Shown: positions 53,324 through 61,586 of the stretch, piece by piece
How the letters are laid out: the number at the start of each line of letters is the position of its first letter
Position numbering within the stretch: the first letter of the stretch is position 1
NCBI RefSeq assembly: GCF_003003125.1
Contig: NZ_PVTZ01000006.1
Location: 142,378 to 206,377, forward strand
Direction: 5' to 3'
DNA from: Laceyella sediminis
GTDB lineage: Bacteria > Bacillota > Bacilli > Thermoactinomycetales > Thermoactinomycetaceae
Length of the DNA stretch: 64,000 nucleotides
Position numbers and translations under genes: made by a program
Notes under the pieces: generated by a model
Told to the model about the DNA's origin: nothing
What the model saw: the letters and a program-made list of their open reading frames with translations, nothing else
The model's database searches: none

Positions 53324-53429
53324 CCGTATGTGAACATCAATCATCTCAAGCATTTTCATTATATCAAAAACCAAATTAATCTGTGAACCGTTAATGATGC
53401 AAAAACCCCGGGAGGTTCACAGACTTTTT
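53324..53429 (-). promoter_or_regulatory. CRISPR leader 7 with promoter
   Basis: Near-identical to leaders 1-4. The 51-aa gene lies about 150 bp upstream on the same strand. Confidence 0.78.
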
Positions 53430-53575
53430 ATCTTACTAAAGGATATGCTACATATCCAATATCCACTATCCTCCACTTCTTTTTAGCATATCTTTGCTTC
53501 CAACATCAACTGAACATACAAGCCCGTCTCTTGCCATTCTCATCTCGTTTCGGTAGACAATACAAGTGAAAAAAG

Positions 53576-53731
53576 TCATTTGCAACGTATAGCAGCTTTC
53601 TTTTGAGATACTTTCATCTGGTTTACCATCCTGATAAAGTTTTCACAGGCAGCCGGTGTGGGACTGCCATTGATAATCAAAATAACATCTTCCAGCTCAA
53701 TCACTTTTTGTTTTGAACGTTGTTTGCTCAT
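53576..53731 (-). CDS. small conserved protein, 51 aa (copy 2)
   Basis: Paralogue of the 47-aa protein at 35871-36014: KVIELEDVILIINGSPTPAA, then FIRMVNQMKVSQKKAA. Coordinates may be off by one base. ATG near 53731 has CAAGGAGTTGACGGATGGG upstream. That two copies survive at the two outermost arrays (1 and 7) makes a real function likely. Confidence 0.62.
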   Translation of the reverse strand: MSKQRSKQKVIELEDVILIINGSPTPAACENFIRMVNQMKVSQKKAAIRCK

Positions 53732-53777
53732 CCCATCCGTCAACTCCTTGAGATCTGCTTACACTCTCCCGTAGCAC

Positions 53778-54119
53778 TTAGACAAACCTGAAAATGATAT
53801 AGCGAAAAACTAAATAAACAATGAACAACACCAAGATTACTGGCAAAAACAAGAATAAGCCTCCCAATCCATACCCGATGCCAACTGCAATCCAAAACGC
53901 CTTATGATCTTTTCTCAATGGTTTATTCACACCCTGACTCATAGGCATGAATCTGGCTTTCATATCTGCAACCATTTGCTTACCTTGGCCAGTCAAAATC
54001 CGTTCCATCAGTGATGTGATTTGCAAGAGCAAATAGAGGATCACCACGCTGGTCGTCCCCACTAAAAGCATGATTGAGACAACAGATGTGTGCGCAACGA
54101 ACTCATCAAACAACACCAT
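53778..54119 (-). CDS. small membrane protein, about 113 aa
   Basis: Two hydrophobic regions: SIMLLVGTTSVVILYLLLQI near residues 13-33 and a C-terminal pair (AFWIAVGIGYGLGGLFLFLP, ILVLFIVYLVFRYIIFRFV) separated by a basic loop. The frame opens at 54200 but AAAGGGAG just before the ATGGTGTTG cluster at 54119 favours a start there. Related in design to the fragment at 51903-52127. Holin-like size and topology, but no proof. Confidence 0.6.
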   Translation of the reverse strand: MVLFDEFVAHTSVVSIMLLVGTTSVVILYLLLQITSLMERILTGQGKQMVADMKARFMPMSQGVNKPLRKDHKAFWIAVGIGYGLGGLFLFLPVILVLFIVYLVFRYIIFRFV

Positions 54120-54388
54120 CTCCCTTTCTTTTGGAAAATAAAAAAGGTGTTCCTGATCCCTTCGGTTTGGTATCAAGCCACCTCTCCACTGTTCACTCAC
54201 TTTTTCTCGCTACGCCAAGTAACAGCAATCAATTAACTTCAAATCAAAACAAAAAAAGACAGGTATCATTAGTCGGCATTAAAAATCACACATCATCCCT
54301 TTTCTCATCGGTGCCAGCACATTTGTGTGATAGGTACACATTCTAGCCCTGCATAGGGATATGCTTTTGTACAGCAACCTGTATACGT

Positions 54389-55210
54389 TTAAGTACGCAC
54401 TGCCAGTGACTCCAGAAAGTAGGATGTTTCCTCCCCTTCTTTGAAAAAACGCATCTCCGGCGGTGGGTTTTTCATCTCGCGAAACTCCCATTCTCGCTGC
54501 ACCACTTCCAACCAGCTTTTCATCAACTCCACCCGACTTCGTGATGTGGTCACCCAGATAACAGGCTTGCGTGAGCTGGCTCGTACAGCCAATTGATTAA
54601 AGGCTCGGTAATAGCGTCTGTATTTGGCCTTGATCTTGGTTGGGCTTTCGTTGGCCGTATCGTATTCAATCCAGAAAGAGCTATCATCGATCTCCAAGCA
54701 TAGATCAGGACGGGGCAATTCCTTTTCTTCTTCCTGCTTTAGCTTCACATCTTGCCACTCTTGCCATCTCACCACTTCCCACGGATATCGAAACATCTCC
54801 GTAGCCTCATAAGTGTTGTAAAAACGGAGCCGATCTAGCGCTTCATCTCTACCCATGGCGTGCATAAGCCGGATCAAGATCTCCGTCATCCTGCGATAAT
54901 GCCGTTTCTGCGACTCGCTTCGTTCATAATACCGACGATCTTCCTCCAACCAGCCCATCACCCATTTCCAACCGGCCGGCCCCAATTGGTACATGCGCGG
55001 CCCTTTATTAAATGGGGCAGTGCATGACTGGATGTGCTTTTCCTCTTTGCTTTTTTTATTTAACCGTTTGATGGTTTGATCCACAGTATGAACGGATCTT
55101 GCCAACAACTTGGCGAGTTGGTAACGATCGGCCATGCCCAAGTAAAAAAGGAGCAACATCATTTTCTCCTGTGTCTCCAGTTCATCATTGCGCAAAACAT
55201 CGATCACCAT
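54389..55210 (-). CDS. replication-relaxation family protein
   Basis: 273 residues: N-terminal winged-helix part (LLLFYLGMADRYQLAKLLARSVHTVDQTIKRL), YQLGPAGWKWV, then an alpha/beta domain with PRPDLCLEIDDSSFWIEYDT and KPVIWVTTSRSRVELM. This is the pattern of replication-relaxation proteins found on plasmids and conjugative elements, often next to FtsK/HerA-type translocases. Its presence supports a plasmid- or ICE-derived segment. ATG 55210. Confidence 0.8.
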   Translation of the reverse strand: MVIDVLRNDELETQEKMMLLLFYLGMADRYQLAKLLARSVHTVDQTIKRLNKKSKEEKHIQSCTAPFNKGPRMYQLGPAGWKWVMGWLEEDRRYYERSESQKRHYRRMTEILIRLMHAMGRDEALDRLRFYNTYEATEMFRYPWEVVRWQEWQDVKLKQEEEKELPRPDLCLEIDDSSFWIEYDTANESPTKIKAKYRRYYRAFNQLAVRASSRKPVIWVTTSRSRVELMKSWLEVVQREWEFREMKNPPPEMRFFKEGEETSYFLESLAVRT

Positions 55211-55222
55211 CGCACCAACCCC

Positions 55223-55321
55223 TTAAAAGTCAATCTCGACTGTTTTGGTCGCCTTCTTTTCCTTTTTCGCCGGCCATTGATACATCTGTTTCAACTCTTT
55301 ATAAATGCGTTTTTGAACCAA
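55223..55321 (-). CDS. possible short ORF upstream of replication-relaxation gene
   Basis: A 32-codon frame (VQKRIYKELKQMYQWPAKKE ... KTVEIDF) ending 12 bp before the next ATG; its composition is coding-like. No good start; it may be the tail of a decayed gene. It overlaps the 3' end of the frame at 55291-55665 in another register. Confidence 0.3.
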   Translation of the reverse strand: MVQKRIYKELKQMYQWPAKKEKKATKTVEIDF

Positions 55322-55665
55322 CTCACTGGGTCCCGGTGAACAGTGGAAGCAAGGCGGGTGGTTGGTTTTTCCACACACTGATCGCGTAAGGTTTGCAGAA
55401 ATGCTTCCTCACATGAAAATTCCCCGGTTTGAAATGACGGACTATCCATCAACGATAAATCCCAGGCATTAGCAAAGATGAAGTCGCTCAGTTTCTCGCA
55501 TGCAAGGATTTGTGCTTCATCATAAAGAGATTCTACGATCACGGGTGGGTCTTCGGTGCCATTTAGCAAGACCCACCATGACCAACATCCTTGGCACTCA
55601 CTAAAGAAATAAACGCCTTCATTGGCCTTCATATTGTCAGGAAGACTCAGGAACGTTAATCCCAA
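55291..55665 (-). CDS. unassigned protein, 124 aa
   Basis: Start TTG 55665 after AAGGAGCAGGAA. Contains VYFFSECQGCWSWWVLLNGTEDPPVIVE and CEKLSDFIFANAWDLSLMDS. The order of an aromatic strand followed by a nearly acidic strand and a C-terminal helix recalls SUKH/SMI1-type immunity folds, which are abundant a few kb on, but the match is weak. Not assigned. Confidence 0.5.
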   Translation of the reverse strand: MGLTFLSLPDNMKANEGVYFFSECQGCWSWWVLLNGTEDPPVIVESLYDEAQILACEKLSDFIFANAWDLSLMDSPSFQTGEFSCEEAFLQTLRDQCVEKPTTRLASTVHRDPVSWFKNAFIKS

Positions 55666-55679
55666 TTCCTGCTCCTTTT

Positions 55680-55774
55680 TGGTTATTACCAGTTATCAAT
55701 TCCAAATAGATCATTTCGATTGTGTATTCGGAATATTTATACCACGATATTGACATAACCTTTGGTAATGACCA
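55680..55774 (+). promoter_or_regulatory. promoter with two GntR-type operators
   Basis: Two 12-bp palindromes of the form TGGT-N4-ACCA: TGGTTATTACCA at 55680-55691 and TGGTAATGACCA at 55763-55774. TTGACA at 55750-55755 puts the second palindrome inside the promoter spacer. The arrangement suits repression, possibly with looping, by the GntR/UTRA protein encoded by the second gene of this operon. Confidence 0.6.
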
Positions 55775-55809
55775 GTATCACTTTGAAAAATCATTTTGGA
55801 GGATATACT

Positions 55810-56280
55810 GTGGCACGAAAAGATTACTATCATCAACCAAACGCCCCCCAACCCAACTCCATTGTTCCGGCTGCCTCGGCAGTGGTCACAGATTCAAACG
55901 GAAAAATCTTGTTTCATAAACGCAGAGACAACGCGCTATGGTCTTTGCCAGGTGGAGCGTTGGAACTAGGCGAATCCATCGAACAAGCGATCAGCCGGGA
56001 AGTGAAAGAAGAGACGGGGTTTGAGGTGGAGGTGTTGAAATGTATCGGGATTTACACTGATCCTGAGCACATCATCGCCTACTCAGATGGGGAAGTGCGC
56101 CAACAGTTTTCCATCTGTTTTGAATGCCGAATTATTGGTGGTGAATTATCCATTAGTTCGGAGTCGTATGAAGTCCAATTTTTCACCGTAGAAGAAACGA
56201 AACAGCTTGCGATGCATCCCGCCCAACGCGTTCGCATCCAAGACTATCTGCAACATCAGGAAAAAGCCTTTATCCGGTGA
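55810..56280 (+). CDS. Nudix hydrolase
   Basis: About 156 residues with a full Nudix box (GGALELGESIEQAISREV then KEETGFEV), so it should cleave a nucleoside diphosphate linked to another group with Mg2+. GTG 55810 is preferred because TTTGGAGGATATACT precedes it; the frame opens at 55762. It overlaps the GntR gene region closely, which suggests that the regulator senses a related metabolite. Substrate unknown. Confidence 0.88.
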   Translation: MARKDYYHQPNAPQPNSIVPAASAVVTDSNGKILFHKRRDNALWSLPGGALELGESIEQAISREVKEETGFEVEVLKCIGIYTDPEHIIAYSDGEVRQQFSICFECRIIGGELSISSESYEVQFFTVEETKQLAMHPAQRVRIQDYLQHQEKAFIR

Positions 56281-56294
56281 ATGAGGTGAACCAG

Positions 56295-57083
56295 ATGAGC
56301 AACTCCAAAATAGACGAGGTCGTAAAAATCATTCATGAACGGATTATAGAAGGGAAATATGTGGCTGGACAACGATTGCCAGCAGAACGCGTATTAGCCG
56401 AAGAATTGGGGGTTAGCCGCCCCACCATCCGAACAGCGCTCCTTCGACTTCAATCAGACAATCTCATCGATATTGTGCCTCGCGGTGGCATTTTTGTCCG
56501 TTCCCATGCGCCAAAAGTAAAAATGGGTGGCGGAACTCCCAAAAACAAAGGACCTGAATTGCAGCAAGTCGGTTCTTTCATCCATTCCATGCGTGCGTCT
56601 GGTCGGGATATACTCATCCGCTATCTGGAACCATCCTCCATCCGCCCCGCCGGCGAAGAGATTGGCGCTAAGCTCAACATACCGGAGCATGAGAACATAT
56701 TGCGTCGCTATCGCGTGCAACTAGTTGACCGCGTTCCTTACTGGATCTTGGACACCTATCTGCTCGCCTCTGTAGCTGGCGAATTGGTTGGGCAAGAAGA
56801 TCACCAACTTCCGTTGTTCAAATGGCTGCGTGAGCATAAACAACTGCTACCCATCCGCACGCATGAACAACTCACCTGTCGCATGCCATCAGCCGATGAG
56901 GCCACCCTCCTCCATATCGGAAGAAACCAACCAATCGTGGAAATGGACCGCTGGATCTGGGCCAAACCTGAAAACGGCGATCACGATGAAGAAATCTTGT
57001 TTGAATACAGCCGCATTATCGCCAACGCTTCATTACATGAATTTGCTTATACCTATGAGATTGCTGAGGATGCGAGCAAATAG
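56295..57083 (+). CDS. GntR-family (HutC/UTRA) transcriptional regulator
   Basis: About 262 residues: N-terminal winged helix (IIEGKYVAGQRLPAERVLAE, LGVSRPTIRTALLRL) and a UTRA effector-binding domain (ILRRYRVQLVDRVPYWILDT to IVEMDRWIW). ATG 56295 follows GAGGTGAACCAG. It probably binds the TGGT-N4-ACCA palindromes before the Nudix gene and so controls its own operon; the ligand is not known. Confidence 0.9.
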   Translation: MSNSKIDEVVKIIHERIIEGKYVAGQRLPAERVLAEELGVSRPTIRTALLRLQSDNLIDIVPRGGIFVRSHAPKVKMGGGTPKNKGPELQQVGSFIHSMRASGRDILIRYLEPSSIRPAGEEIGAKLNIPEHENILRRYRVQLVDRVPYWILDTYLLASVAGELVGQEDHQLPLFKWLREHKQLLPIRTHEQLTCRMPSADEATLLHIGRNQPIVEMDRWIWAKPENGDHDEEILFEYSRIIANASLHEFAYTYEIAEDASK

Positions 57084-57089
57084 CCATCA

Positions 57090-57115
57090 CCCACTTGCTT
57101 TTTACTGCAAGTGGG
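57090..57115 (+). terminator. terminator of the Nudix-GntR operon
   Basis: CCCACTTGC pairs with GCAAGTGGG, 8-nt loop; the T-run after it is short (CATTCATT). Confidence 0.6.
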
Positions 57116-57142
57116 CATTCATTATGAAGGGGTGATTGAGAT

Positions 57143-57583
57143 TTATGGATGTTTCAACCCATAAACAAAATCTCGAAAACTATCAGCAATTTTATAAGTG
57201 TTTGCATCTTCATCTGACTGCGCAAAATGGAATGCGTGATCCCAATAGTAAACTCCTTCATTGCCAAGATCAGTAACTAATACAATTTTCCCTGATCCAG
57301 GACAATCGCCGATGATTATGCTGTTAGGCAACAAATCATCTCTATACTCATGATACCACATGACCAAATCAAAAGACTTTTCCACTCCCAGTCCATACAT
57401 TACATCCAGCAGAATGCACTCATTTAGTTCTTTTACATAAAAAGTGCTGTACCTTACTAAGGCTGTGCCTCCATTATACTTTCGCAAAAAGTCTTTATAA
57501 TCTTCCGGAAGCGAAAACCCAATTTGTTGCTCAAGACTTTGTATCATTTCTTTTGTTGCTTTACCAAAACCCTTTATGTTCAT
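57143..57583 (-). CDS. SUKH (SMI1/KNR4) immunity-type protein 1
   Basis: 146 residues. IGFSLPEDYKDFLRKYNGG near residue 23 is the SUKH N-terminal motif; IIIGDCPGSGKIVLVTDLGN and the final helix SFRDFVYGL complete the fold. SUKH proteins neutralise diverse toxins in polymorphic toxin loci by binding them. ATG 57583. First of a cluster of five to six such genes or fragments. Confidence 0.85.
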   Translation of the reverse strand: MNIKGFGKATKEMIQSLEQQIGFSLPEDYKDFLRKYNGGTALVRYSTFYVKELNECILLDVMYGLGVEKSFDLVMWYHEYRDDLLPNSIIIGDCPGSGKIVLVTDLGNEGVYYWDHAFHFAQSDEDANTYKIADSFRDFVYGLKHP

Positions 57584-57743
57584 AGGAAACAAACCTCACT
57601 TTATTTTTTCTTTCTGGCATGAAAGATCATAGTAATCAGCGAGATACATCTGCCTATATGCCCCCATCACGTGGTAAAAGTCATCATAATTCCCCATTAA
57701 CAGTATAAGGGATCAATATGTCAAAACAGCGCAAAATTAAAAA

Positions 57744-57766
57744 AGCGCCATATTGGCGCTATAAAA
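57744..57766 (-). terminator. terminator of SUKH gene 2
   Basis: AGCGCC/GGCGCT with a 5-nt loop and six Ts on the minus strand, at the stop of the gene that follows. Confidence 0.72.
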
Positions 57767-57768
57767 AG

Positions 57769-58233
57769 TTAGTAATCGGTTCTTTCATATAAAGAAATAA
57801 TGAACTCTGTAAAAGAAGATCCGACTACCCGAACACGATCTAAATTAAATCCCGTGCTATCAAAAATCTCCGAAAGAGCATCATCAGAGGAAAACCAGAT
57901 GATCACTGGATTTTCTTTGTTTTTATCATAAAAAAAACAATAGCGATTTAAGGCTGAATCAAATCCAAAGGGAACAATCAGTCCTTTTTCTTTAAATTCT
58001 TCTTCACCAAAATACAGGGCCTCAACTTCATCGAAGATCTCTTCCGGATCATAAAACTCATCAAAATGATAATGCTCCTCATTGATAAGAATGTGTCCAT
58101 GGCCGCTTTCTGGTCGTCTATATTGTTGAACCCAATTTACATAGTCTTGTGGAAATTGCACTTCTAGTCTTGCTTCAACTTCATCAAATTGTTCAACAGG
58201 CATTTTTTCTTCTCGCTTTATCCAAGTAATCAT
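57769..58233 (-). CDS. SUKH immunity-type protein 2
   Basis: 154 residues. LEVQFPQDYVNWVQQYRRPE near residue 28, GLIVPFGFDSALNRYCFFYD near 88 and SFTEFIISLYERT at the end are the SUKH elements. Own terminator, so independently transcribed. The toxin it would counter is not adjacent. Confidence 0.85.
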   Translation of the reverse strand: MITWIKREEKMPVEQFDEVEARLEVQFPQDYVNWVQQYRRPESGHGHILINEEHYHFDEFYDPEEIFDEVEALYFGEEEFKEKGLIVPFGFDSALNRYCFFYDKNKENPVIIWFSSDDALSEIFDSTGFNLDRVRVVGSSFTEFIISLYERTDY

Positions 58234-58285
58234 GTAACAAATCCCCTCCCCCCTGCTCCTGCTTTAAAGCAAAGTTGAAACAAGT

Positions 58286-58759
58286 CTAAGTAGATGGATA
58301 GTACAAGCTATTCACTAATTCGCTAAACGATCCTTTTATTTTAGTAACGACATAATCTGGATCATCCTCATAATGAGCCTCCCAATTAATTAGCACGATT
58401 GAGGGAGATTCAGTTGATCCTCGATAATCGAAACAATACCATTTGTTCTGTCCATCCAATGCAAAGGGAACAAACCCTGTAGGAAGGGAAGGGTCAGAGT
58501 CATCAGTGAGATACATCTGTCTATATTCCCCAATCACATGGCAAAAGCCATCATCATCCCCTACTTCTTCTGAAATAGATAACCACCGATCGAAAGAATA
58601 GGGTTCACCATCTACATCAATGTAACATCCGGGATTGCTTCCATGATAAACCTTCGCCCATTTTACATAAGCACTAGGCAAACGCTGACCAACAAACTCC
58701 TCAATCCGCTGAATATCTTCATCTGTAGCCAGCTGCTTTACTGCTTCCCATTTAGTCAT
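58286..58759 (-). CDS. SUKH immunity-type protein 3
   Basis: 157 residues. ATG 58759 follows CAGGAGGGGGAACA. MTKWEAVKQLATDEDIQRIE, then VGQRLPSAYVKWAKVYHGS, GFVPFALDGQNKWYCFDYRG and SFSELVNSLY. A broken N-terminal copy lies at 62135-62260. Family role as above. Confidence 0.85.
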   Translation of the reverse strand: MTKWEAVKQLATDEDIQRIEEFVGQRLPSAYVKWAKVYHGSNPGCYIDVDGEPYSFDRWLSISEEVGDDDGFCHVIGEYRQMYLTDDSDPSLPTGFVPFALDGQNKWYCFDYRGSTESPSIVLINWEAHYEDDPDYVVTKIKGSFSELVNSLYYPST

Positions 58760-58803
58760 TGTTCCCCCTCCTGATTGAGCCACACAGGTAGGCTCTATTT
58801 TAG

Positions 58804-59026
58804 CTAATCTCTCGGCTCATAAAGCATATCTAGAAACTGAGAAAAGGAGTCGGCAATCTTTTTAATATTGTCTTCATCACGCTCATGATAGAAGAAAACA
58901 ACAATCGGCTCCCCAGCTACAAGTGTACGATAATCAAAACAAATGAAGTTTCCTGCCGGATCATCAGCGAAAGGAACCAGTTCTATTGAGCCTTGTGTTC
59001 TCCAATCAATACTTCATGTGCCTCCA
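58804..59026 (-). pseudogene. 3' fragment of a SUKH gene (copy of 62339-62779)
   Basis: About 220 bp match the last half of the gene at 62339-62779 nearly base for base, including the stop, then homology ends abruptly. A one-base length change near 58990 shifts the frame. No start or ribosome site. Confidence 0.8.
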
Positions 59027-59131
59027 ACACTTTGTATATGTTATAATATCTCTAATAAACTTGAGACATTATCATCAAAATTGATCTTCAATAGGCTCCC
59101 TTATTTTTTAAGATTTGGTGGTGGGAATGAA

Positions 59132-59638
59132 ATGAAAAAGGATTTCCAAGGGTTTTGGCTACCATTAGATGAATATACTAGTCCCATTCCAGTAACAGAT
59201 GAAATGATAGCTCAAGCTGAACAAAAGCTAAATTTCAAACTTCCTAGTTCTTACATAGAGCTAATCAAAACACAAAATGGCGGAATTCCTGCCAACTCTT
59301 GCTTTCCAACAACCGTTCGAACCTCTTGGGCAGAGAATCATATTGCGATTGAAAATATTCGTGGCATTGGAGGAACTGACGGTATTGACTCTGAAGAACT
59401 CCGAAGTATTGATGAAGATTGGGGTTATCCTATTCATCTAGGATTTGTAATATGTGATTGTCCATCAGCAGGTCACGATGCAGTGATGTTAGATTATAGC
59501 CAATGTGGAAAAAATGGTGAGCCCCGAGTTATTCATGTTGATGTTGGAAATCCCGATGAACCTACGATCACTGTCCTTGCAAAGGATTTTAAAACCTTTA
59601 TAAATGGGTTGGTTAATTGTAAAGAATATGAAGAATGA
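59132..59638 (+). CDS. SUKH immunity-type protein 4
   Basis: 168 residues on the plus strand. ATG 59132 follows GGTGGGAATGAA; the frame opens upstream within the fragment described above, which is not used. LNFKLPSSYIELIKTQNGGI near residue 33, LGFVICDCPSAGHDAVMLDY near 113 and DFKTFINGLV near the end define a SUKH subtype. It converges with the WHH toxin gene, across a shared terminator, and is the nearest intact candidate for its antitoxin. Confidence 0.85.
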   Translation: MKKDFQGFWLPLDEYTSPIPVTDEMIAQAEQKLNFKLPSSYIELIKTQNGGIPANSCFPTTVRTSWAENHIAIENIRGIGGTDGIDSEELRSIDEDWGYPIHLGFVICDCPSAGHDAVMLDYSQCGKNGEPRVIHVDVGNPDEPTITVLAKDFKTFINGLVNCKEYEE

Positions 59639-59639
59639 A

Positions 59640-59662
59640 AAAAGCGCCTAATGGCGCTTTTA
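59640..59662. terminator. bidirectional terminator between SUKH gene 4 and the WHH toxin
   Basis: AAAAAGCGCC and GGCGCTTTT with a 4-nt loop; A/T runs on both sides. Confidence 0.8.
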
Positions 59663-59678
59663 ACCATATTGATAGGTC

Positions 59679-60941
59679 TCACTTTTTCATTTCAGATATT
59701 CCACCTACATGAGTAAACTGTCTATGAATAGAATATTCTACAAGCATCATTGTCGTTCCATCTTGATGATGATGCCAAGTATATCCTTTTGGTGGTCTAT
59801 GACTTGCTGGAACAGGTGGATCAGAATTTTTATCTAAACCCGCTTTTGCGTTGGCTTCTCTGAAATCTTTTTGGCGATCCTCAGGATTTGAAAACTTAAT
59901 TTTAACCGGTTTAACTTTCGGATGAATATATTTTGAAAAATCAGGATATCCATCAGGGTAGCTTACTGATTTACCTTCACTATTTGTATAAGTCCAAACC
60001 CCCTTGTCATCTATAGTGATACTTCCACCTTTATTTAACCACTTTTCAGGGTTAGGTGAATTCTTCGGCTTTGTTGCAAGTATTTCCTTGGTAAATTTCT
60101 CTTCACCATTTTTGGTAAATTGCTTAACTCGTTTATTATTAACTTTATCTTTTTTTGGATTTTTCATGGCACAATGACAACTGTCAGGTACCAGCGTATC
60201 CTTAGCTATCCGACCGACTTTAACCAACTTAACAGGTGTCGGTAGGCTCTCGACCATGTTCCATAGGCGATTTGGAAGCGGAATAGACTTTCCATTCTTG
60301 TCCTTCCCATTCCACGCTTCCATGAACATTTCTTTATCGAAAATAAGTTTCTCTGGATTCTCAATAATGTCGTTTACACTAGCCTTCAAATTATCCCATG
60401 AATCCTTGGCATAGCCTAAAGGATCAGAAGTTAACTTATCCCAAGCAGCCTTATAGTCCTCAAATCCAAATACTTCAGAAAAATAAGCTCCTGGCTCATT
60501 GATAGCACGTTTAATATCCTCATTTAAAATCTGATCCTTCTGTTTACCTAACCAATTGATGCCTTGATCAATTTTATTTCCCGCCCAATCAATACCATCC
60601 AAAGTCTTCTGTTTTAACCGGTCAAGAAGGCTTGGTTCTTTTTCGCCTGGAGACTTCATTGGCTGCACATCAGAAAGACTGGGGGGCTTGGAATGATCAC
60701 TCGTTACAATCTGGGGTGATGTTGGTTCGGTTGGCTTATTTACGTCCTGGTTGGGTGTGTCACTTAGTACCTCTTCCACTTTCTCTTGCAGAGATTGTTG
60801 GATTTCTGAACTATTTACTGCAGTCAAAAGCAACCCAGCTAAAAGAGCACCAGCTACAATGATGATGATATACTCTACCGTTGAAGCCCCTCGCTTTGAA
60901 TGTAAATGCTGTTTAACTCTTTTAAGCCAATGCTTCATCAT
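59679..60941 (-). CDS. polymorphic toxin: prepilin-like N-terminus plus WHH nuclease
   Basis: 420 residues from ATG 60941 (GGAAGGGGAAGGA before it). Basic start, then RGASTVEYIIIIVAGALLAG near residues 17-36: a type IV/Flp prepilin motif with cleavage after glycine and Glu at +5. A Pro/Ser-rich linker, a helical middle (120-260) and a C-terminal toxin domain ending in GYTWHHHQDGTTMMLVEYSI follow; WHH is the metal-binding signature of an HNH nuclease family common in polymorphic toxins. It would cut DNA. Third gene of a signal peptidase-Yip1-toxin operon. Confidence 0.82.
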   Translation of the reverse strand: MMKHWLKRVKQHLHSKRGASTVEYIIIIVAGALLAGLLLTAVNSSEIQQSLQEKVEEVLSDTPNQDVNKPTEPTSPQIVTSDHSKPPSLSDVQPMKSPGEKEPSLLDRLKQKTLDGIDWAGNKIDQGINWLGKQKDQILNEDIKRAINEPGAYFSEVFGFEDYKAAWDKLTSDPLGYAKDSWDNLKASVNDIIENPEKLIFDKEMFMEAWNGKDKNGKSIPLPNRLWNMVESLPTPVKLVKVGRIAKDTLVPDSCHCAMKNPKKDKVNNKRVKQFTKNGEEKFTKEILATKPKNSPNPEKWLNKGGSITIDDKGVWTYTNSEGKSVSYPDGYPDFSKYIHPKVKPVKIKFSNPEDRQKDFREANAKAGLDKNSDPPVPASHRPPKGYTWHHHQDGTTMMLVEYSIHRQFTHVGGISEMKK

Positions 60942-60958
60942 TCCTTCCCCTTCCTTAG

Positions 60959-61576
60959 TTACTGTGACAAAGCCAGAAGAAATAGAAGTAAAATAAGTAC
61001 TAGAGGAACAAGAATGATCGAAGCAAAACCTTTCCAAGAGCCTATCTCATGAATTTCTCCAATGATTTTGGAATGGACAATGATGTAATAAATCGTCATG
61101 ACAAAGTTTGCTGTCAGACAAAGAAAAAACAATAAGGCAAGGAACATGGAAGAATCAATATCAGGAGTGTTAGAAGTGAAGTTCTCTTGCCGAAAGATCA
61201 GCAACATGGGTATGAACAAGGCCAGCTTTGTCGTATATGCCACCGTCGCCCATGCACTGGCTTCACTCGTCTCCCTGAATGTTGCTACACCTCCGAATAA
61301 CCTGGCCACACCGAATGTACAAAGGCTTCCTAAAAACCAGGCGACCGCTCCTAGGATGGGACCAATCACCATGGATAAAAGCAGAATTACCGGTATAGAG
61401 GTGGTATCCCCTGCGTCTCTATTCATGGCTTGTTCTAGACACAAGGTAATCCCAAACAGTGGAATTAACACAAATAACAACTTCGATGATGTTTCCTCCA
61501 TTGCTTGTCGAATGGTGTTTTTTGGTTGCTTTATGAGCGGAACCCAATACACTCGCAAAACATCTAACACAAGCAT
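60959..61576 (-). CDS. Yip1-domain-like integral membrane protein
   Basis: 205 residues with about five membrane helices. The arrangement KQPKNTIRQAMEETSSKLLF, then GPILGAVAWFLGSLCTFGVARLFGG and an AWATVAYTTK segment fits Yip1-domain proteins. It lies between the signal peptidase and toxin genes with short gaps (10 and 17 bp), so it may help insert or export the toxin. Direct function unknown. Confidence 0.75.
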   Translation of the reverse strand: MLVLDVLRVYWVPLIKQPKNTIRQAMEETSSKLLFVLIPLFGITLCLEQAMNRDAGDTTSIPVILLLSMVIGPILGAVAWFLGSLCTFGVARLFGGVATFRETSEASAWATVAYTTKLALFIPMLLIFRQENFTSNTPDIDSSMFLALLFFLCLTANFVMTIYYIIVHSKIIGEIHEIGSWKGFASIILVPLVLILLLFLLALSQ

Positions 61577-61586
61577 TACACCCTTT

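Noticed and set aside
58943..59131. N-terminal extension of SUKH gene 4 by 63 codons
   Set aside because: The extension lies antisense to a SUKH gene fragment; the ribosome site and family start are at 59132.
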